This document shows, one piece after another, positions 1 to 8,098 of a DNA stretch of 41,156 nt (position 1 is its first letter; each line of letters opens with the position of its first letter). Location: NCBI GenBank assembly GCA_018365265.1, contig JAGZKI010000017.1, positions 1-41,156 of the forward strand, given 5' to 3'. Source of the stretch: Streptococcus parasanguinis (GTDB lineage: Bacteria; Bacillota; Bacilli; Lactobacillales; Streptococcaceae). A program made the position numbers and the translations under genes. The notes under the pieces were generated by a model, which had not been told where the DNA came from, did no database searches, and was given only the letters and a program-made list of their open reading frames with translations.

Positions 1-105
1 TCTACTACGCTGATTTTATCAGCTTTTACAGCCCTACTCAACTGTGCGGAGGTGGGACGACGAAATCGAATTCTAACGAATTACCGATTTCTGTCCCACG
101 CTCTC
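1..105. repeat. Terminal copy of a hairpin-rich dispersed repeat
   Basis: This stretch is the reverse complement of 41006-41109 with only about five mismatches over roughly 104 bases. It contains an imperfect long palindrome (GTCCCAC-type ends around GAAATCG/CGATTTC and GAATT arms, about 52-98) and a short hairpin (GCTGAT/ATCAGC type, about 9-22). There is no coding potential. It resembles the small intergenic repeats of streptococci, but I could not assign it to a named family. It probably continues beyond the window start. Confidence 0.8.
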
Positions 106-154
106 TTTTGCTTTCTAAAGGCCCCTCTTAGTCGCAATTTCTTTAGAATTAAGG

Positions 155-160
155 TACAAT
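155..160 (+). promoter_or_regulatory. -10 box upstream of the YpmS-like gene
   Basis: A TACAAT hexamer lies 34 bases before the chosen ATG. No convincing -35 is seen at 16-18 bases upstream, so this is a partial promoter call. Confidence 0.4.
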
Positions 161-193
161 AAGAATACAACTTTACACGTATTGGAGGAGCAG

Positions 194-796
194 ATGTTTA
201 AGTGGATGAGACGCCTGATTGGCATGGTGATCGTTTTATTTATTTTATTAGTGGTCCTGTTGGTTCCTGGATCTATTCCTGAAGGGGAGCAGCTGAGAAA
301 TGTGCAGGCAGGGAGTTCTTTGATTGAGCTGGCTCAAAATGCAGTTTCAAATGCTTCTGTGAGCACTGAAGGGGTCTCAACTGAGCTAAGTCTCAATTCA
401 GTGCAATTGAGTCAGGTCGTAAAAACAAGTGCTGGATCCGCCCTTGACAATTCTGACTATCAAAAGATGTCACTAGGAATGGATGGCAATGACCTTCACG
501 TCAAAGTTCCTGTATCATTAGGGCCAGTCGATAGCTATCTAGATTTAACCATGACCGGTCAAGTCGAAAACAATGTCATGAATTTGACTGTGACCGGTGC
601 TAAATTAGGGAAAATGCCCATTCCAAAATTCTTGGTTCTCAACTATTTGAAGGATCAATCCAATCAAAATGGAAGTGGCTTCACGGTTAATGGTGATCAA
701 ATCACCCTTGAGATCCCTCAAGCAGGCTATAGTATCTCAAAAGCGAGAGTGGAAAATGGCAATGCTAAGGTAACCGTTAGTATATCCTTGTTTTAA
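194..796 (+). CDS. YpmS-like (DUF2140) membrane-anchored protein
   Basis: The 200-aa protein has a single N-terminal hydrophobic segment (about residues 7-28, rich in I, V, L) followed by an extracytoplasmic beta-rich domain with segments such as LPVSLGP-like 'VPVSLGPVDSYLDLTMTG' and 'GKMPIPKF', typical of the DUF2140/YpmS family. The start is placed at ATG 194 because GGAGGAG (184-190) sits just before it; an in-frame TTG at 182 would put the Shine-Dalgarno inside the gene. The family has no firmly established function; a surface or envelope-associated role is inferred from the anchor. cutC follows after 21 bases and may be co-transcribed. Confidence 0.85.
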   Translation: MFKWMRRLIGMVIVLFILLVVLLVPGSIPEGEQLRNVQAGSSLIELAQNAVSNASVSTEGVSTELSLNSVQLSQVVKTSAGSALDNSDYQKMSLGMDGNDLHVKVPVSLGPVDSYLDLTMTGQVENNVMNLTVTGAKLGKMPIPKFLVLNYLKDQSNQNGSGFTVNGDQITLEIPQAGYSISKARVENGNAKVTVSISLF

Positions 797-817
797 GTCT
801 TTGTAATTGGAGTTGTC

Positions 818-1453
818 ATGCTTGTCTTTGAATTTTGTGCAGAGAATTTAACTTTTATTGATAAGGCGATTGCTGCTGGGGCAGGTCGCATTGAACTGTG
901 TGACAACCTGGCAGTAGGCGGGACCACACCGAGTATAGGTGTGATCAATGAAGCAATCAAACTGACAAGAGAGAAGTCCGTGGATCTATGTGTGATCATT
1001 CGGCCCCGTGGTGGAGATTTTGTCTACACTGATCCAGAAGTCGAAGCTATGCTGACGGATATTCGTGCTACGAAAGAAATAGGGATTACTTGTTTTGTGC
1101 TGGGTGCGCTGACGAGTGATCGAAAGTTGGACAAGAGGGTCATGCAGCTTTTACTTGCAGCCTGTGGAGAGGCAGAGGTGGTCTTTCATATGGCCTTTGA
1201 TGAGTTAGCTCATACAGATCAGCTAGAAGCGATTGAGTGGCTTTCTGATCAGGGTGTAGCCCGCATTTTAACACGAGCTGGAAGTCCAGGTGACCCACTA
1301 GAGCAACGTTTTGCACACTATCATCGTTTATTAGATGCGGCTAAGGGAAAGATTCAGATCCTACCAGGTGGAGGTGTGACCCTTGACAATCGTCAGCTCT
1401 TTTTGGAACAATTGGGTGTTTGTCAACTGCATGGCACGCGCATCGTGTTTTAA
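818..1453 (+). CDS. cutC: CutC family copper homeostasis protein
   Basis: The 211-aa protein is a TIM-barrel protein of the CutC family. Visible family motifs are FEFCAEN near the N terminus, GAGRIELCDNLAVGGTTPS (about residues 21-39), IRPRGGDFVY (about 61-70) and the C-terminal glycine-rich ILPGGGVT loop. The length is shorter than the E. coli protein (about 248 aa) but typical of streptococcal members. A GGAG at 809-812 precedes the ATG. CutC was named for copper tolerance in E. coli; its biochemical activity is uncertain. It lies 21 bases after the YpmS-like gene. Confidence 0.92.
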   Translation: MLVFEFCAENLTFIDKAIAAGAGRIELCDNLAVGGTTPSIGVINEAIKLTREKSVDLCVIIRPRGGDFVYTDPEVEAMLTDIRATKEIGITCFVLGALTSDRKLDKRVMQLLLAACGEAEVVFHMAFDELAHTDQLEAIEWLSDQGVARILTRAGSPGDPLEQRFAHYHRLLDAAKGKIQILPGGGVTLDNRQLFLEQLGVCQLHGTRIVF

Positions 1454-1556
1454 AAAAGAAACGCTCACTGCCTGAAGTAGTTTTGAAGATCCGTTATCAA
1501 GGTTGGAGACGTTGTTTCCAGCCTCTTCTAGTGCAAAAATGAATAAGGGAGAGAAA

Positions 1557-2222
1557 ATGTTTTTAGAGCATTATTTTGACCGATACACCTTTCAGCCAGA
1601 AAAGGGATTGGCTTTTGGATTTGAAAAGAGAGGGGCAGGCTATGAGTACCAGTGTCCCGTCTTATCGGACTCTTTTCTCTTAAAGGTCCGTGTCTGCGAC
1701 CAGAAGATATCTTTTCAGGTCTATGATCAGGATACAGGGGACGAGTATATCCAGATCCATCAGGAACAGCTACAAGGAAATTTCGTTGGCCAAGTCAGAG
1801 AAGCTTGTCAGGAAAGTCTTGCAAGGATTCGCCAAGCTTGTTTTGAGGTAGAGAAATTTCTCTATCCTCAAGCCAAGCGTCTCATGGCCTATATCTCTCT
1901 GTACTATCAGGGAACGATTGAGTATTTGTGGGAGAGATCTCCAGAATCTGGTGCCATTCGCCACCGAGACACCCTCAAGTGGTATGGTGTCTTTATGACC
2001 ATTGATTGGAAAAAACTAGATGCTGGCAAGTCTGGGAAAATAGAAGTTTTGAATGTTAAGTCTGATCAAGTAGCCCGTTTCATCCAGCAGAAGGGGATTT
2101 ATCCAGCTTTTCATATGAATAAAAAATATTGGGTGAGTATCCCCTTAGATGGAACAATTGCTGATGAGGAGTTGTTTGCTCTAGTGGATAGTAGTTGGCA
2201 ACTCACAAAAAAGGGGAAATAA
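1557..2222 (+). CDS. MmcQ/YjbR family protein
   Basis: The C-terminal half (about residues 125-221 of 221) matches the MmcQ/YjbR family: 'IDWKKLDAGKSGKIEVLNVK', 'QKGIYPAFHMNKKYWVSIPL' and a final 'DEELFALVDSSWQLT' helix. This CyaY-like fold is annotated as DNA-binding in databases, but no activity is firmly known. The N-terminal 120 residues are an extra domain I do not recognise. The ATG at 1557 is chosen because AAGGGAG (1545-1551) sits at good spacing; in-frame starts at 1503 and 1539 lack a Shine-Dalgarno. The stop is one base before the next ATG, so it is probably translated with the downstream ABC exporter. Confidence 0.8.
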   Translation: MFLEHYFDRYTFQPEKGLAFGFEKRGAGYEYQCPVLSDSFLLKVRVCDQKISFQVYDQDTGDEYIQIHQEQLQGNFVGQVREACQESLARIRQACFEVEKFLYPQAKRLMAYISLYYQGTIEYLWERSPESGAIRHRDTLKWYGVFMTIDWKKLDAGKSGKIEVLNVKSDQVARFIQQKGIYPAFHMNKKYWVSIPLDGTIADEELFALVDSSWQLTKKGK

Positions 2223-2223
2223 G

Positions 2224-3978
2224 ATGAATCTGTTGAGGAAATTATCTTGGTTTTTTAATTTAGAGAAGAAGCGATACTTGATCGGGATAGGGGCCTTGAT
2301 CTTGGTTAGCTTTTTAAATCTCATTCCTCCAAGAATCATGGGCCTTGTGATCGATTTGATCGATAAAAGAAAGCTGACACTGGGGCAGTTAGTTATGGAT
2401 ATTGCCCTTTTGGTCCTCGCAGCTCTAGCCATGTATGGCCTTCGTTTTGTTTGGAGACGCTATATTTTTGGGACGGCCAATAAGTTGGCTCGGATCTTGC
2501 GTTATCGTTTGTTTAAGCAATTTACGCTCATGTCTCCGTCTTTTTATCAGAGTTATCGGACAGGGGATCTCATGGCCCATGCCACCAATGATATCAATGC
2601 GGTGACTATGTTTGCTGGTGGCGGGGTTATGTCTGCAGTGGATGCTTCTGTGACCGCCTTGGTGACCCTAGTTAGCATGTTTTTCATGATTGATTGGCGC
2701 TTAACCCTCTTAGCTATTTTGCCTCTACCGGTTATGGTGGTAGTGACTTCAACTATTGGCCGTAAAAACCACAAAGCCTTCAAAGAGGCCCAAGAAGGAT
2801 TCTCAGAGCTGAACAACTTTGTCCAGGAATCAGTATCAGGAGTCAAAGTGACCAAATCCTTTGGCTTTCAGGCAGATGAGATTCAGGCTTTTGAAAAAAC
2901 CAATCAGATGGTCTTTTCAAAAAATATGACTTCAGCCGGTTACAATGCTTTGTTTGATCCGACTACTCTTCTTTTTGTCGGTCTCTCCTATGTTTTGACG
3001 CTCTACTTCGGGGGGCTATTTGTTCAGGAAGGAAGCCTGACGGTTGGACAAATCGTAACCTTTATTACCTATCTCAATATGCTCGTCTGGCCCCTTCAAG
3101 CCATGGGCTTCTTGTTTAATATTAGTCAGCGTGCTAGCGTCTCCTATGATCGGATTGAGACACTTTTAGCAGAAACACCTGATATCCAAGATCCAAGTCA
3201 ACCAGTTACAGTCATTCAAAACGGAGATTTGGAATATGACATTGAAGAATTCGCCTATGAGAAAGAGCCTGTCCTTGAGAACGTTGCCTTTCATTTAGAA
3301 AAAGGGCAAACCCTTGGAATTGTAGGACCAACTGGATCTGGAAAGACTACCTTGTTGCGTCTCTTGCTTAGAGAGCATGACTTGGAGCAGGGAGATATTT
3401 TGCTCAATGGAATCTCCATCAAACATTATCGCTTAGAGGATCTTCGAAGCTTGATCGGCTATGTCCCTCAGGATCAGATCCTTTTTGCCATGACCATTCG
3501 TGAGAATGTAGCTTTTTCAGATCCACAGATCGAGGAAGAAGAGGTAATGAAGGCTCTGAGAACTTGTGGAGTCTATGAGGATATTCTGGTCATGCCAGAC
3601 CAGATGGAGACAGTGTTAGGAGAGAGAGGGGTCTCTCTTTCTGGCGGGCAAAAGCAAAGAATTGCCATGAGTCGAGCATTGGTCATGAATCCTGAGATCT
3701 TGATTCTGGATGATTCCCTGTCTGCAGTAGATGCTAAAACGGAGCACCAAATCATTGAAAATATGAAGCTAGAACGCAAGGGGAAAACAACGATCATTAC
3801 AGCCCACCGCCTATCAGCGATCGTTCATGCGGATTTGATTCTAGTAATGGAGAATGGACAGATCAAGGAGCGAGGAAATCACGAGGAATTAATGGCTCAA
3901 AAAGGTTGGTACTATGAAACCTACCAAGCCCAACAATTATCAGAAGAAATGGAGGGAAAGCTGAATGAAAACATCTGA
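2224..3978 (+). CDS. Heterodimeric ABC exporter, degenerate-site subunit
   Basis: This 584-aa half-transporter has an N-terminal six-helix exporter domain (about 1-310) and a C-terminal ATPase (about 335-575). The ATPase shows Walker A GPTGSGKTT, signature LSGGQKQR, Walker B ILILDDSLSAVD and a switch histidine in ITAHRLS. The residue after the Walker B aspartate is Asp rather than the catalytic Glu, which is usual for the non-hydrolysing half of a heterodimer. The sequence resembles the BmrC/YheI side of the Bacillus BmrCD drug exporter. It starts one base after the previous stop and overlaps its partner by 14 bases. Substrate is unknown; multidrug export is an inference. Confidence 0.9.
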   Translation: MNLLRKLSWFFNLEKKRYLIGIGALILVSFLNLIPPRIMGLVIDLIDKRKLTLGQLVMDIALLVLAALAMYGLRFVWRRYIFGTANKLARILRYRLFKQFTLMSPSFYQSYRTGDLMAHATNDINAVTMFAGGGVMSAVDASVTALVTLVSMFFMIDWRLTLLAILPLPVMVVVTSTIGRKNHKAFKEAQEGFSELNNFVQESVSGVKVTKSFGFQADEIQAFEKTNQMVFSKNMTSAGYNALFDPTTLLFVGLSYVLTLYFGGLFVQEGSLTVGQIVTFITYLNMLVWPLQAMGFLFNISQRASVSYDRIETLLAETPDIQDPSQPVTVIQNGDLEYDIEEFAYEKEPVLENVAFHLEKGQTLGIVGPTGSGKTTLLRLLLREHDLEQGDILLNGISIKHYRLEDLRSLIGYVPQDQILFAMTIRENVAFSDPQIEEEEVMKALRTCGVYEDILVMPDQMETVLGERGVSLSGGQKQRIAMSRALVMNPEILILDDSLSAVDAKTEHQIIENMKLERKGKTTIITAHRLSAIVHADLILVMENGQIKERGNHEELMAQKGWYYETYQAQQLSEEMEGKLNENI

Positions 3979-5719
3979 AGCTCATGTGATGAAGCGGCTC
4001 TTGACTTACATGTGGCGTTATAAATGGCTAACAGCCCTAGCCTTAGCCTTTACCTTTCTAACTAGTCTGTTATTGACGGCGATCCCACTTGCAGCTCGCT
4101 GGTATATTGACCACCTAGTGGATCCAACAGAAGCAGGCTCACCAGTTTTGACAGCTTTTCAGTTTTTGATTCTCTACTATGGGTTATTCATTGGGCGCGT
4201 GCTGGCAACTTATCTGAGTCAGTTAACCTTTGCGCGTGTATCCAATTCTATCGTAAGAGACATTCGTCTAGATATTTTCCAAAATCTTCAAAGGCTGGGT
4301 ATGTCCTTTTATGACCAGACAGCAGCAGGTTCGATTGTTTCGCGCGTGACCAATGATACCCAGGCAGTCGCAGACATGTTTTCTACGGTCTTTTCAAGCC
4401 TGGTTTCATCCTTTTTACTCTTTCTAGTCACTCTTGTAACCATGTTTAGCTTGGACTGGCATTTGACTATTTGGATCCTGCCTTTTCTTCCCATTATTTG
4501 GTTTTCCATTCGTCTCTATCGCAAGTTATCCAATCGCTTGGTCAAGATGACACGACAAAAATTATCAGATATCAATGTGAAATTATCGGAATCCATTGAA
4601 GGAATGCGGATCGTACAGGCCTTTCGTCAAGAAAAGCGCTTGACGGATGAATTCGAACAGATAAATGGGGAACATTTAGACTATGCCAACCGATCTGTGG
4701 ATGTCAATTCCCTCTTTTTGAGGCCAGCTATGACCCTGTTACAGGTTCTGGCTTATGCGGTTATTCTAACCTTTTTCGGCCTAAATTGGCAGTCCTCTGG
4801 CTTTACAGCAGGTCTTATCTATGCCTTTATCCAGTATGTTAGCCAGCTTTTCCAGCCCTTGATTGATGTCACCCAAAATTTTGCAACCTTGCAGACCTCA
4901 ACCATTTCTGCAGGGCGTGTCTTTGAAATGATGGATCGAGATGACTACGAGCCAAAGCAAGCTGGTAGCCTGAAAGAAATCGAGCGGGGAGATATTCGCT
5001 TTGACCATGTATCTTTTTCTTATGATGGCAAACGGGATGTCCTAAAAGATATCTCCTTTGAGGTTAAAAACGGACAAACCATCGCTTTTGTTGGTCATAC
5101 TGGTTCTGGTAAATCCTCTATTATCAATCTCTTCATGCGCTTTTATGAATTTGATCGTGGCCAGATCTTGATTGATGGACAGGATATCAAGAACTACAGC
5201 CAGGAAGCCTTGCGCAAGTCCATCGGTTTAGTGTTGCAAGAACCCTTCCTCTATCATGGAACCATTGCTTCTAATATCCGAATGTATCATGAAGAACTGA
5301 CAGATGAGGAAATCCGACAAGCAGCTGCATTTGTGGATGTAGCAGACTTTATTGAGAGTCTACCCGGTGGCTATGATCATCCGGTAACAGAGCGGGGTTC
5401 TACCTTATCGACTGGTCAGCGTCAGCTTCTGGCTTTTGCTCGGACCATTGCTGCCCAGCCTAAGATCCTCATTTTGGATGAGGCCACTGACAATATCGAC
5501 CAAGAGACGGAAGAGATGATCCAAAATTCTCTGAAGAAGATGCGCCAAGGGCGGACAACCATTGCCATTGCCCATCGCCTTTCTACCATCCAAGATGCCG
5601 ATTGCATCTATGTTCTCGATAAAGGAAAAATCATCGAATCAGGCAACCACGACCAACTCATTGCTCTAGGAGGAACGTATAAGAAAATGTATGACCTCCA
5701 GGCTGGTATGATGAAATAA
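3965..5719 (+). CDS. Heterodimeric ABC exporter, catalytic subunit
   Basis: This is the 584-aa partner of the preceding gene, with an exporter transmembrane domain (about 1-325) and an ATPase (about 345-580). Motifs are Walker A GHTGSGKSS, Q-loop VLQEPFLYHGTI, a variant signature LSTGQRQ, Walker B ILILDEATDNID with the catalytic Glu present, and switch IAHRLST. An intact Glu here with Asp in the partner gives one competent ATP site, as in BmrCD/LmrCD-type exporters. The 14-base overlap implies coupled translation. A hairpin terminator follows the stop directly. Confidence 0.9.
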   Translation: MKTSEAHVMKRLLTYMWRYKWLTALALAFTFLTSLLLTAIPLAARWYIDHLVDPTEAGSPVLTAFQFLILYYGLFIGRVLATYLSQLTFARVSNSIVRDIRLDIFQNLQRLGMSFYDQTAAGSIVSRVTNDTQAVADMFSTVFSSLVSSFLLFLVTLVTMFSLDWHLTIWILPFLPIIWFSIRLYRKLSNRLVKMTRQKLSDINVKLSESIEGMRIVQAFRQEKRLTDEFEQINGEHLDYANRSVDVNSLFLRPAMTLLQVLAYAVILTFFGLNWQSSGFTAGLIYAFIQYVSQLFQPLIDVTQNFATLQTSTISAGRVFEMMDRDDYEPKQAGSLKEIERGDIRFDHVSFSYDGKRDVLKDISFEVKNGQTIAFVGHTGSGKSSIINLFMRFYEFDRGQILIDGQDIKNYSQEALRKSIGLVLQEPFLYHGTIASNIRMYHEELTDEEIRQAAAFVDVADFIESLPGGYDHPVTERGSTLSTGQRQLLAFARTIAAQPKILILDEATDNIDQETEEMIQNSLKKMRQGRTTIAIAHRLSTIQDADCIYVLDKGKIIESGNHDQLIALGGTYKKMYDLQAGMMK

Positions 5720-5723
5720 GGAT

Positions 5724-5760
5724 AAACAAGGTCTAAATGCAAATTTAACCTTGTTTTTCT
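5724..5760 (+). terminator. Rho-independent terminator of the ABC exporter operon
   Basis: AAACAAGGT (5724-5732) pairs perfectly with ACCTTGTTT (5748-5756), with an inner TAAAT/ATTTA extension, and runs into a T-rich tail. It starts five bases after the stop codon. Confidence 0.85.
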
Positions 5761-5779
5761 TACTTGAAAGCTGTAAAAT
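5751..5779 (+). promoter_or_regulatory. Promoter of the UGA-interrupted small gene
   Basis: TTGTTT (5751-5756), a 17-base spacer and TAAAAT (5774-5779). The -35 overlaps the right arm of the upstream terminator. The spacing is ideal. Confidence 0.6.
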
Positions 5780-5799
5780 AAAGAAAAGAAAAGAAAAGA
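5780..5799 (+). repeat. (AAAGA)x4 tandem pentamer in a 5' leader
   Basis: Four exact AAAGA units lie between the -10 box and the Shine-Dalgarno (AAGGGAG, 5802-5808) of the next small gene. Slippage would change the leader length but not the reading frame. Confidence 0.8.
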
Positions 5800-5816
5800 A
5801 AAAGGGAGCATACACC

Positions 5817-6065
5817 ATGTCAAACGATCTGATCATGATGGGAGTTGTGATTGTCTTATTTTGACTCTATTTCACCCTTCAAGTCGAGCTTAATAAAGTC
5901 AGAAATCAATTTACCCACTATCTTCTAAAACCAGGTAGCATCTCCAAGGAACAAAAAGAGAAGTACCTCAAAGAACCAGAGATGGAAGCGATTCGCTTAA
6001 TTCGCATCGACTATCGGATTGGCCTTCAAAATGCCAAACTTGTCTATGAGCACTTAAAGAAATAA
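5817..6065 (+). pseudogene. Small membrane protein gene interrupted by in-frame UGA
   Basis: An ATG with a good Shine-Dalgarno (AAGGGAG, 8 bases upstream) and promoter opens an 82-residue frame that runs to TAA at 6063-6065 except for one TGA at codon 16 (5862-5864). The product would be a short N-terminal hydrophobic segment (SNDLIMMGVVIVLF, then LYFTLQVE after the stop) and a charged helical tail ending RIGLQNAKLVYEHLKK. The stop falls inside the hydrophobic segment where Trp (TGG) would fit. No other lesion is present. It could be a recent nonsense mutation, a sequencing error or a readthrough site. I do not recognise the family. A bidirectional terminator follows immediately. Confidence 0.65.
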
Positions 6066-6067
6066 GA

Positions 6068-6100
6068 AAACCCTCGTATAGTCTATACGAGGGTTTCTCT
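6068..6100. terminator. Bidirectional terminator between convergent genes
   Basis: AAACCCTCGTATA (6068-6080) pairs with TATACGAGGGTTT (6084-6096) around a 3-base loop. T-rich sequence lies on the right side (plus strand), with A-rich sequence to the left serving the minus strand. It includes the last codons of the MocR gene. Confidence 0.85.
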
Positions 6101-7372
6101 TTCAAAAAAAGGCGTCAGCTTTGGTAAAACGTTGGCAACATCTGCTGATTGGATTTTTGCTAGTTGATAGGGACAAGGAGTGATGTAGGCTGCTTCAAAA
6201 AAATCAAGAGAGAGTCCACTGTGTTTTAAGGCAGCAAGAGATTTGACCTGATGAAGATCTACTAGGATCCCATCGTGGGTCAGGGTCAGATGAGGAAGAA
6301 GCGGAGATTGGATCATCAAGGTCTTTAGACTGGCTTCTTCCTCTTTTTTTCTAGTTAGGAGTCGCTTTTTATTGGTCAGATACATACCGTTATCAATGTA
6401 GAGACTCAAAGCCTTTTGCATAATAAGGTTGCTATCATAGTCCAGAATTGTCTTATAGGTCAAGACAGGTTTAAGAAGGGCTTGGGGAAGGATCATGGAA
6501 GTGATGCGAAGAGCAGAAAAGAGATTGGTCGAAAAAGATTTGATGTAGATGACCCGGTTCTTTTGATCCAAATAATGAAAAGATGGAGCATTGCTGCCAT
6601 CAAGATCTCCCAGATAGTCGTCCTCAACAAGGTAGACATCATATTGATCAGCTAGTTGCAAGATGGCTTCTTTCTCCTTGGTAGAATAGCTATGACCAAG
6701 TGGGTGGTGAAAACGGGGGATCGTGTAGAAAAATTTGATGTGGGCACTCTTAAAAATCTCTTCGAGTTCCTCAAGGTCAATACCCGTTAAATTGCGTTGA
6801 ATGGTCCGGTAGGCAAGTTGCTGCGAATCTAAGAGTTGGTTCATCCGATGATAAGTCGGTTGCTCGATCAAGATCTGAGATTTTTTATTGGGAAAGTCAA
6901 TCTGGCTGAGGATATTGAGTGCCTGTTGTGTACCAGCAGTCAAAACAATCTGATCCGCAGTCGTATAAATACCTTCTTCCTTTAATAAGCCTTGAATGGA
7001 TTGGCGTACTTCTAGTAAGCCTGCTTGGTCCGAAAAGTTATTGAAAAGATAATTCTCCCGACCAATCAAGGTTTCATTGATACAGGTCCGGAAGTCCTCA
7101 AAAGCCTGATTACGGTCTTTCTCTAATTTTAGTGGAAGATCTTCATGTTGATCAGGTGCTTGCTCCAAAACATAGTAGCCACTTTGAGGCTTAGCATAGA
7201 GGAAGTGCTGGTAAGTCAAGTCCAGCAAGGCTCGTTGCACCGTGTCCTTACTACAAGAAAATTGACTGGCTAATTGACGAACAGAAGGAATTTTCTGTCC
7301 GGTTTCCAGCTCTCCATCTTGAATGGCTTTTTTTAGAACATGAATAATTTCTTGGTATTTGCTCTTCTTCAT
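6083..7372 (-). CDS. MocR-type GntR regulator with aminotransferase-like domain
   Basis: The 429-aa protein joins a GntR winged helix (about 1-70; 'GQKIPSVRQLASQFSCSKDTV' region) to a fold-type I aminotransferase-like domain (about 95-429; 'LTAGTQQALNIL', 'EQPTYHR', 'LVEDDYLGDL'). MocR proteins are PLP- and effector-responsive repressors or activators. The motif that should carry the Schiff-base lysine reads IKSFSTNLFSALR: the expected K (SFSK) is Thr (codon 6529-6527, residue 282). An upstream in-frame ATG at 7387 lacks a Shine-Dalgarno, whereas GGGGA lies 8 bases before ATG 7372. The target genes are unknown; the gene is convergent with the small membrane protein gene and follows the hemolysin III operon. 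Confidence 0.85.
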   Translation of the reverse strand: MKKSKYQEIIHVLKKAIQDGELETGQKIPSVRQLASQFSCSKDTVQRALLDLTYQHFLYAKPQSGYYVLEQAPDQHEDLPLKLEKDRNQAFEDFRTCINETLIGRENYLFNNFSDQAGLLEVRQSIQGLLKEEGIYTTADQIVLTAGTQQALNILSQIDFPNKKSQILIEQPTYHRMNQLLDSQQLAYRTIQRNLTGIDLEELEEIFKSAHIKFFYTIPRFHHPLGHSYSTKEKEAILQLADQYDVYLVEDDYLGDLDGSNAPSFHYLDQKNRVIYIKSFSTNLFSALRITSMILPQALLKPVLTYKTILDYDSNLIMQKALSLYIDNGMYLTNKKRLLTRKKEEEASLKTLMIQSPLLPHLTLTHDGILVDLHQVKSLAALKHSGLSLDFFEAAYITPCPYQLAKIQSADVANVLPKLTPFFERETLV

Positions 7373-7400
7373 CTTGACTGTCCCCATACAGTTTTTTACT

Positions 7401-7429
7401 ATTGTACAGAAAAAATAACAAAAAAACCA
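7401..7429 (-). promoter_or_regulatory. Promoter of the MocR-type regulator
   Basis: Read on the minus strand: TGGTTT, a 17-base spacer, then TACAAT (7406-7401). It overlaps the T-run of the preceding terminator. The -35 is weak. Confidence 0.4.
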
Positions 7430-7443
7430 CTCCGAAGAGTGGT
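7418..7443 (-). terminator. Terminator of the hemolysin III operon
   Basis: On the minus strand ACCACTC, a TTCG tetraloop and GAGTGGT are followed by seven T. It lies just after the hemolysin III stop. Confidence 0.9.
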
Positions 7444-7450
7444 GAGCGTA

Positions 7451-8098
7451 TTACATAAAGTAAACGATGGCTAAATACTGAAGGGCAGAAGCAGCAAGGA
7501 TGAAGAGGTGCCAAATCATATGGAAATAGGGTTTTTTCTTGGCATAAAAGCCAGCTCCCACCGTGTAGCACAGACCGCCCATGAGCATGAGCCCCCAGAA
7601 GATAGGGGTAGTTTGACTAACAATTTGGGGAATAATAAAGATAACCAACCAGCCCATGATCAAGTAAAGAGCTAGGCTGAATTTTTCATTGACTTTTTTA
7701 GCAAAGATTTTGTAGAGAATACCAAAGATAGTGGTTCCCCATTGGATTAAGATAATGCTGTAGCCCATCCAGTTGTTCATCAAGGTAAGGACAACCGGTG
7801 TGTAACTACCTGCGATCGCAATGTAGATCATGGAATGGTCGATAATGCGAAGCACATACTTTTGAGGTGAATCGTAAGACATGGCATGGTAGATAGTCGA
7901 AGACAGAAACATCAAAAAGAGACTAATCACAAAGATAGAAGTCCCAAAAGCACTGAGAAGACCGTGTTGCTCAAAGCTATAAACAGCTGAGATCGGAAGC
8001 AGGATCAACATGAGGAGGGCGCCAACAGCATGGGTTACGCTATTGGCGATCTCTTCTCCAAAAGATAATTTTTTACTTAGTTTCATGGTGTAATTCAT
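7451..8098 (-). CDS. Hemolysin III (TrhA/YqfA) family membrane protein
   Basis: The 215-aa protein is an integral membrane protein with about seven helices. Family hallmarks are 'GEEIANSVTHAVGALL' near residue 14-29, 'SSTIYHAMS' near 66, 'DHSMIYIAIAGSYTPV' near 87 and the C-terminal 'FHMIWHLFIL', with the conserved His and Ser residues of the PAQR-like superfamily. The name comes from a Bacillus cereus hemolysin, but in most bacteria members are thought to act in membrane energetics rather than lysis. It overlaps the upstream DUF1836 gene by 26 bases, so the two are translated together. Confidence 0.9.
   Translation of the reverse strand: MNYTMKLSKKLSFGEEIANSVTHAVGALLMLILLPISAVYSFEQHGLLSAFGTSIFVISLFLMFLSSTIYHAMSYDSPQKYVLRIIDHSMIYIAIAGSYTPVVLTLMNNWMGYSIILIQWGTTIFGILYKIFAKKVNEKFSLALYLIMGWLVIFIIPQIVSQTTPIFWGLMLMGGLCYTVGAGFYAKKKPYFHMIWHLFILAASALQYLAIVYFM

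Noticed and set aside
1501..1523. Hairpin GGTTGGA/TCCAGCC after cutC as a terminator
   Set aside because: The stem is short with a G.T pair and has no T run, so it is not listed as a terminator.
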